From NCBI GenBank assembly GCA_937911935.1, contig CALDQH010000032.1:1-44025 (forward strand): DNA of 44,025 nt. Reading direction: 5' to 3'. Source of the stretch: an uncultured Bacteroidales bacterium (GTDB taxonomy: Bacteria > Bacteroidota > Bacteroidia > Bacteroidales > Paludibacteraceae). Positions 39,135 through 44,025 of the stretch are shown piece by piece. Each line of letters starts with the position of its first letter. The stretch's first letter is position 1. Made by a program: the position numbers and the translations under genes. Below the pieces are notes generated by a model. It was not told where the DNA came from and ran no database searches. It saw nothing but the letters and a program-made list of their open reading frames with translations.

Positions 39135-40256
39135 TCAGTTTTTTTTATCTAAAAGTGACAAAATAATTGAAATGTGTGTTTTGTTGCTGTAGGGAAGTAG
39201 GGCTTCTTGCCTGATTTGCTCCTCTTTTTCGCTCCAATTGGTGTTACCGATGGCTGCGATGTGCGTTGTCAACTCGTCCCAGTTTTGCGCCACCAAACAG
39301 GTGTTATGTAAGGTTGTGCCCGATAGCATTTGCTCATTGGCAATGCAAAAACCGCCCAAAAGTAGGGAATTGATCAGTTTTAGCTTAAATCCAGTTGGCT
39401 GAAAAGTAAGCATCAGGTTTGCTTTGGCATGTTTGATAAGCTGGTTGAGTTGTTGTTCTTCTACTTGATCAAATAGTTGTACGTTTGGGGTGTGTACAAG
39501 CGATGCAAATGCATTCGCATTTTTTCCAGCAATGTAAAGAGGTGGATAGTCTGCTTGCCAATTTTTTAGCAAATACTTGACAACATTTTGATTTTCGGCT
39601 ACCGATAAGTTTCCGTGATACAACAAGTAGGGTTGGTCCGAATAACCCTCGGTTCTGTCTTGTTCAACGTGAAAACAAGGCATGTGGTAGCAGGGTACAT
39701 GGGGATAATGTTGCTGCAAGTAGTCTTGATCTGCTAACGATACGGCAAAAATGCCTTGAGCATGTTGCACGATGCGTTCGAAGCGTTTTAATCGATAGGC
39801 TTCGATGCTAAAAAACAACTTGTTTTTCCAATTAGACTCGTTTTTAGCCAGCTGACGATAATAATCGTGTTCGATGTTGTGCATGCGCACCCATTTTATC
39901 CTATTCTTTAAAGCAGGGTGATGTAGTACATTGCAGCAGTGCAGCCCGTCAAACAAAATAGGATGGTTGTCTTGGCACAGGTTTTTGAGCAATTGTGGAT
40001 GACGGCGCGATTTTACAATATAAGGGGTTAGCGAAAACTGATTTTTCATGCCAACCTGCCGAGGGTACATGTACACCTTTTGGCATAGATGTTGGAGCGC
40101 AGAAATGTCGTCCCTATTGTCGTAATAAAAGCAGTGTAAAATAACATTCACTCCAGCCTGGTGCAAAGCTTGTAACCGATAAAAAACATCAATTACCCCA
40201 CCATAGTTGGCAGGTGTTGGATTCTGAAAAACAACAATGTGTAGGGTATTGTTCAT
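39135..40256 (-). CDS. Glycosyltransferase (GT-B type)
   Basis: A 373-residue cytoplasmic glycosyltransferase. The N-terminal Rossmann half has QNPTPANYGGVIDVFYRLQALHQAG, the glycine-rich acceptor-binding start of GT4-like enzymes; the second half starts near YLLYHGNLSVAENQNVVKYLL, contains PLYIAGKNA and a donor-binding region FQPTGFKLKLINSLLLGGFCIAN, where the Gly-Phe-Lys-Leu-Lys pattern replaces the usual E-x7-E. The donor and acceptor are unknown. It overlaps the preceding glycosyltransferase gene by 4 bp; both probably act on the same cell-surface glycan. The 3' end overlaps the tRNA-Leu promoter region. Confidence 0.83.
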   Translation of the reverse strand: MNNTLHIVVFQNPTPANYGGVIDVFYRLQALHQAGVNVILHCFYYDNRDDISALQHLCQKVYMYPRQVGMKNQFSLTPYIVKSRRHPQLLKNLCQDNHPILFDGLHCCNVLHHPALKNRIKWVRMHNIEHDYYRQLAKNESNWKNKLFFSIEAYRLKRFERIVQHAQGIFAVSLADQDYLQQHYPHVPCYHMPCFHVEQDRTEGYSDQPYLLYHGNLSVAENQNVVKYLLKNWQADYPPLYIAGKNANAFASLVHTPNVQLFDQVEEQQLNQLIKHAKANLMLTFQPTGFKLKLINSLLLGGFCIANEQMLSGTTLHNTCLVAQNWDELTTHIAAIGNTNWSEKEEQIRQEALLPYSNKTHISIILSLLDKKN

Positions 40257-41467
40257 AGGATAGATTGTATGATATTTTCAAATGCTTGCGCTTGCTCTTG
40301 GCGCGAAAACAAGGATTTTTCTGCTTGGTTTACCGCCTGTTGGGTATAGCCTTGCTGTCTCCACTGTTGGTACTTTTCCAGCAAAAATGCTTTTACTTCT
40401 TCTACATTGGTGGCGGCCACTCCTGCGTTTGTTTTTTCGATAGCCGATGCAAGGCAAGCTTCGTCGCTCCTAACGCAAAGCACGGGTTTTTCGGTGCCCA
40501 AAGCTTCAAAAAACTTGGTAGTCATGATGCCTTTGGGGCCCTCTTGGGTAGCTTTGTTAGAAAGCACTAACACCACCGAACTGCTCCAAAGAAGAGCGGG
40601 TATGTCTTTAGCAGGTATTAAGTCGTAAAAGCGCATGAGCGTAGCAAGTAGGGGGTATTTTTGGACGGCATCCACAATGGATGCTTGGGACGCTTTGTCT
40701 GTGTACCAAAGCATGCGCACAAAACAAGGGCATATTTGTTGTTGCTCAATCAATTCCTGTAAAGCAGCAAAGAGCAAATCTGGATTTCTAAGTTGTGTAT
40801 TGATGATACGTCCTGTGTAAACAATATCAAAATAGGTGCTATTTTGTGTTTTGGGATAAAACAGTTGCTTATCGTATCCGTTGTAAATGAGGTGTACTTG
40901 CTTATTCCACTTTCTTAAAAAATCTTGGTGCCAAGGAGAAATCGTACTAATGGCGTTGGCTTGTTTTAGGACCTTGTTGCGTTGTCTAATTTTAATTTTC
41001 GCAAACCATTTGCCCAGCCAAGGTGCTTTGGGGTGTCGATTTTTGTAATAATTATCTCCAAATTGTTCGGTAATATCGCGCAAATCTACCAATAAAGGTA
41101 GCTGAAATTTTTGGGCGATTTTGAGGGCTGCTGGTAGCGGAAAGGTTTCGTAACTGCTACAAAGTACGACATCGAAAGTTTTACCCCTCAAATAGGGCTT
41201 AATTTGTCGATAAAACCACTTGTTTTTGTAGTCGAACAACACTTCGCCGATTAGTTGGAGTAGTCGAATAATGGGCGATGAACTGGTATATACAAAGTTA
41301 CGGATAAATGCATTCCCGGTTGGTAGGTTGCAGTTGTTTTGTGGTTGCTCTATGGCAAATGCAGTTATGTCATGCCCTTTGGCACTTAATTCATTCATTA
41401 AGTAGCTCATGCGTGGTGCAAAAGAAGGCGGCAACGCATCGGTTATGATCAAAATCCGCTTTTTCAT
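40253..41467 (-). CDS. Glycosyltransferase family 4-like
   Basis: A 404-residue GT-B glycosyltransferase. The ATG at 41467 (MKKRILIITDALPPSFAPRM) is the natural start, four bases after the dusB stop; an upstream in-frame Met lies inside dusB. N-terminal GT4 features are SYLMNELSAKGHDITAFAIEQP; the C-terminal donor domain has IYNGYDKQLFYP, DIVYTGRI and a final donor region GPKGIMTTKFFEALGTEKPVLC, where K-F-x-E-A-L is the E-x7-E-type motif. The sugar is unknown. Tight coupling with the next glycosyltransferase by ATGA overlap suggests a two-step modification. Confidence 0.87.
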   Translation of the reverse strand: MKKRILIITDALPPSFAPRMSYLMNELSAKGHDITAFAIEQPQNNCNLPTGNAFIRNFVYTSSSPIIRLLQLIGEVLFDYKNKWFYRQIKPYLRGKTFDVVLCSSYETFPLPAALKIAQKFQLPLLVDLRDITEQFGDNYYKNRHPKAPWLGKWFAKIKIRQRNKVLKQANAISTISPWHQDFLRKWNKQVHLIYNGYDKQLFYPKTQNSTYFDIVYTGRIINTQLRNPDLLFAALQELIEQQQICPCFVRMLWYTDKASQASIVDAVQKYPLLATLMRFYDLIPAKDIPALLWSSSVVLVLSNKATQEGPKGIMTTKFFEALGTEKPVLCVRSDEACLASAIEKTNAGVAATNVEEVKAFLLEKYQQWRQQGYTQQAVNQAEKSLFSRQEQAQAFENIIQSIL

Positions 41468-41471
41468 CGCA

Positions 41472-42470
41472 TTAAATAGGTGCTTGATTATCGCCAATCA
41501 ACTTTTCTATCTGATCGAAAATAGCAAACAATTCTGCTACCGTGGCGGCGCGCAACATGGCAATACGGGTTTCTTTAAAGTGCGATATGCCCTTAAATAC
41601 GGGGGTGGCTGCCAAGTGTCGGCGTATGTGCAATACACCACGGCGTTCGTCTAGCCATTCTACACTGCGCAACACTTGCTCTTTGATGATTTCCATTTTT
41701 TCTTGGAAATTCATGGGCTCCATAAGTGTGCCCGTTTGCAAGTAGTGCTTCATTTCTTTAAAAATCCAGGGCTGTCCAATGCTGGCACGGCCTACCATTA
41801 CGGCATCTACACCGTACTTGTCAAAACATTCCTTGGCGCGCTCTGGAGTGGTAACATCGCCATTGCCAATAATGGGAATGTGCATGCGTGGGTTGTTTTT
41901 CACCTCACCTATCAGCGACCAATCGGCATCGCCCTTGTACATTTGAGCACGGGTGCGACCGTGTATGCTCAGTGCTGCTATGCCTTCGTCTTGTAGCCTT
42001 TCTGCCAAATCGACGATGATCTTACTGCTATCGTCCCAACCCAAACGGGTTTTAACGGTAACGGGTGTTTTAACGGTATCTTTAACGGCCTTGGTAATGG
42101 CAAGCATGCGTGGCACATCGCGCAACAAGCCTGCACCAGCCCCTTTTCCTGCCACTTTTTTTACAGGGCAACCAAAGTTAATGTCAATGATGTCGGGATG
42201 GGCACTCTCGGCAATTTGAGCTGCCTCTGCCATAGCCACAGGGTCTTTACCGTACAGCTGAATGGCCACGGGACGTTCTCCTTCGTTAATGGTTAGTTTT
42301 TGCTCGGTGCGTGATACGCTACGTATCAACGCATCTGCCGAAATAAATTCGGTATAAACCATATCAGCTCCATAACGTTTACACAACATCCTAAAATTAG
42401 GGTTGGTAACATCTTCCATGGGCGCCAAAAACAGCGGATTATCGGGAAATGTAAGGTGTGCTATTTGCAT
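41472..42470 (-). CDS. dusB: tRNA-dihydrouridine synthase (DusB-type)
   Basis: A 332-residue FMN enzyme that reduces uridines in tRNA D-loops. Motifs are LAPMEDVTNPNFRMLCKRYGAD (start of the TIM barrel), YTEFISADAL, QLYGKDP, DINFGCPVKKVAGKGAGAGL (Cys is the catalytic acid), VKTRLGWDD, SIHGRTRAQMYKGDADW, GNGDVTTPE and GRASIGQPWIF. The C-terminal helical domain is normal. DusB is the commonest class in Bacteroidota, but which uridine is modified was not determined. Followed after 4 bp by the glycosyltransferases, an operon pairing without obvious functional link. Confidence 0.93.
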   Translation of the reverse strand: MQIAHLTFPDNPLFLAPMEDVTNPNFRMLCKRYGADMVYTEFISADALIRSVSRTEQKLTINEGERPVAIQLYGKDPVAMAEAAQIAESAHPDIIDINFGCPVKKVAGKGAGAGLLRDVPRMLAITKAVKDTVKTPVTVKTRLGWDDSSKIIVDLAERLQDEGIAALSIHGRTRAQMYKGDADWSLIGEVKNNPRMHIPIIGNGDVTTPERAKECFDKYGVDAVMVGRASIGQPWIFKEMKHYLQTGTLMEPMNFQEKMEIIKEQVLRSVEWLDERRGVLHIRRHLAATPVFKGISHFKETRIAMLRAATVAELFAIFDQIEKLIGDNQAPI

Positions 42471-42533
42471 AGGTACTGATTAGTTTGAGTTCGTAAAGGT
42501 AATGAATTTTGTTGAATGTAATGAGATGCTTGT

Positions 42534-43340
42534 TTACCAATTTACCACTTTGTCCACTATCTGCTTCTGCTCACTAGCAGTTCTTCGTAAATATATGCGA
42601 GTTGTTTCTATACTTTCATGTCCCATTAAATCTGCTAATAATGCTATGTCGTTAAATCTATCAAGAAAGTTTTTAGCGAAACGATGTCTGAACGAGTGAG
42701 GATAAATCATCTTCGGGTTTAATCCATATTTTGATGCATAATGTTTGAGTTGTGTAGCTATCCCACGCGATGTAATTTGTTTTCCAAATCTATTAAGGAA
42801 AAGATACCCTGATGTTATATCTTTCTGTTTTATCCACTCCATTGCTTCAATACGTAATTTTTTAGGTATATACAAACGGCGTATTTTACCTCCTTTTGTG
42901 TATAGATCTAAAAAGCCAAGTTGGATATGTTCTACTTTAATCTGCAATAATTCACTAACTCGAGCACCTGTGGCTGTTAAGAACCAAACAACAAAATACC
43001 ACTCTGTAAGACCATCTCGTTTCAAACATTCTTTGAGAAATTTATAATCGGCATCGCTGATAACATTTTCCAAGAAGTTCTTTTGTTGTACCTTGATAAA
43101 CTTTAACTTCAATTTTTCTTTCTTGATAAACTCAAGGTATTTGTTGATTCCTTGCAATCTAAGATTAACAGTTTGAGGCTTAAAATTTTCTATTAAATAG
43201 CCTTTGTACGAGAGTAAATTTTCTTTGTTAAACTCGCCATAATTTATGACAAAATGATTTACTGTCCACAAATACGATGCAATGGTATTCTTTGCTAAGT
43301 CTGACTTTGCCAAGAAGTTCTCGAATTTCTTATTTTCCAT
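42534..43340 (-). CDS. Tyrosine recombinase next to hsdS
   Basis: A 268-residue tyrosine site-specific recombinase from the ATG at 43340 (MENKKFENFLAKSDLAK); the longer frame to 43466 runs backward over the hsdS-like segment and is not used. The N-terminal SAM-like core-binding domain (about 5-85) is followed by the catalytic domain with Arg127 (TGARVSEL), Lys149 (YTKGGKIRR), His215-x2-Arg218 (PHSFRHRF), His241 (MGHES) and nucleophile Tyr250 (TRIYLRR): all six catalytic residues are present. The start codon is 30 bp from, and divergent to, a startless HsdS segment. Small recombinases so placed invert hsdS segments in other Bacteroidota and Firmicutes, so specificity switching is the likely role; XerC/D-like chromosome resolution is less likely. 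Confidence 0.88.
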   Translation of the reverse strand: MENKKFENFLAKSDLAKNTIASYLWTVNHFVINYGEFNKENLLSYKGYLIENFKPQTVNLRLQGINKYLEFIKKEKLKLKFIKVQQKNFLENVISDADYKFLKECLKRDGLTEWYFVVWFLTATGARVSELLQIKVEHIQLGFLDLYTKGGKIRRLYIPKKLRIEAMEWIKQKDITSGYLFLNRFGKQITSRGIATQLKHYASKYGLNPKMIYPHSFRHRFAKNFLDRFNDIALLADLMGHESIETTRIYLRRTASEQKQIVDKVVNW

Positions 43341-43369
43341 AATTCTTTTGTAAGTGAGTATGGTAATAA

Positions 43370-44025
43370 GATAGTGTACATAAGTCACATTATGAGAATG
43401 TACCCTTTGAAATACCTGAAAGTTGGTGTTGGTGTAGGCTTTCAGAACTCTGTATATTCTTATCAAGAGGCAGGTCGCCTAAATATTCCGAAGAAAGGCT
43501 CTTCCCTGTATTCGCGCAAAAATGTAATTTAAAAGATGGTGGTATTTCATTGGGCCAAGCTCGATTCTTAGATCCAAGTACAATCGGTAAATGGGGTGAA
43601 GATTATAAATTAAAAGGTGGAGATGTGTTGGTTAATTCCACGGGCACAGGTACAGTCGGTAGAACAAGACTCTTTGACGAATGTTGCTTGGGGAAATATC
43701 CTTTTGTAGTCCCTGATTCCCATGTATCTGTTGTAAGAACCGTAGCAGAGATAGATTCTTTCTACATTTGGGCAATATTATCATCAAATTGGGGGCAGCA
43801 GTATCTTGAAGATAATTTGGCTGGTAGCACAAATCAAAAAGAGCTGTATATTGGAGTTCTAGAGGATATATTTATTCCATTGCCGCCTAAAAATGAGCAG
43901 AAAAAGATTGCTAAAGAAATAGCGAGGTGGGAAAAGTATGTAGACAATATTGATGTTGTAAAGGCAGAGCTCTCAAACTATATAAAGCAAACAAAGTCCA
44001 AAATTCTAGACCTTGCCATATCAGG
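43370..44025 (+). CDS. Type I restriction specificity subunit (HsdS) segment, without start codon, cut by window edge
   Basis: An open plus-strand frame of 218 codons runs from the stop at 43367-43369 to the window end and contains no Met or usable start in its first half. It translates as a target-recognition domain: NVPFEIPESWCWCRLSELC (near residue 10), RGRSPKYSEE, GGDVLVNSTGTGTVGR, VPDSHVSVVR, LAGSTNQKELYIGVLEDI, IPLPPKNEQKKIAKEI, then the conserved helix ELSNYIKQTKSKILDLAISG. These are classic HsdS elements: start of a TRD after the helical spacer, Gly-rich loop and the distal conserved repeat. The absence of a start, together with the adjacent recombinase, suggests a silent cassette that is expressed after inversion. 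It may equally be the remnant of a full gene. The partner hsdS and hsdM/hsdR would lie beyond 44025. Confidence 0.82.

Noticed and set aside
43341..43466. Longer start for the recombinase (extra 42 residues)
   Set aside because: The added residues are antisense to conserved HsdS sequence, and the ATG at 43340 gives the usual recombinase N-terminus.
1..44025. CRISPR arrays, rRNA genes, insertion sequences with transposase
   Set aside because: No regularly spaced repeats of CRISPR type, no rRNA sequence and no transposase frame were seen.

Overview
The window is about 44 kb of chromosome from a member of the Bacteroidota, most likely order Bacteroidales; the genus cannot be fixed from the sequence. 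The evidence is the recurrent TTTG-N18-20-TAnnTTTG promoter pattern typical of this phylum, a type IX secretion (T9SS) C-terminal sorting domain, a DUF4294 protein, a helix-hairpin-helix outer-membrane protein, a fused SpmA-SpmB carrier and Bacteroidota-style YbeY. Most genes are core housekeeping; accessory material lies at both ends and in several intergenic gaps.

Layout. 1-3994 (minus): operon of five exported envelope proteins of unknown function, two of them paralogues, the last cut by the window edge. 4085-4396: intergenic RNA locus with a rod-shaped 6S-like RNA and a hairpin with U tract. 4431-5476: toxin-antitoxin-type pair (Phd/YefM antitoxin; YoeB-like protein fused to an unknown C-terminal domain and lacking the YoeB catalytic residues) with a YefM-type operator. 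5647-7321: rRNA methyltransferase and a small membrane-anchored protein. 7405-12976 (plus): promoter, structured leader and three-gene surface module (outer-membrane protein, 1345-residue T9SS cargo, PKD-like lipoprotein). 13049-16454: DUF4294 protein, then a beta-barrel/HhH outer-membrane pair. 16455-21487 (minus): nadA, a 585-bp AT-rich gap with repeated TTATTAAC octamers and a plus-strand sRNA candidate, then dprA, vanZ-like, hemW and a coiled-coil protein. 21638-22735: ychF. 22785-29556: phosphate module, with a PhoR/PhoB-like pair divergent from a porin and pstSCAB. 29628-38935 (minus): deoC, dtd, uvrC, apt, mnmG, ybeY, spmAB-type carrier, tig. 39003-42470 (minus): tRNA-Leu(UAG), two glycosyltransferases, dusB. 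42534-44025: tyrosine recombinase next to a startless type I restriction specificity (hsdS) segment.

Themes. The two-component pair probably controls porin-pstSCAB phosphate uptake. The gaps around apt hold two perfect 16-bp parS-like sites, each forming one end of a 125-bp element present as an inverted pair; with mnmG next door this suggests an origin-proximal segment, and the TTATTAAC-rich gap 15 kb away could be origin-related. The two least ordinary coding regions are the degenerate YoeB fusion and the recombinase/hsdS locus, the latter looking like the silent half of a phase-variable type I restriction-modification system.
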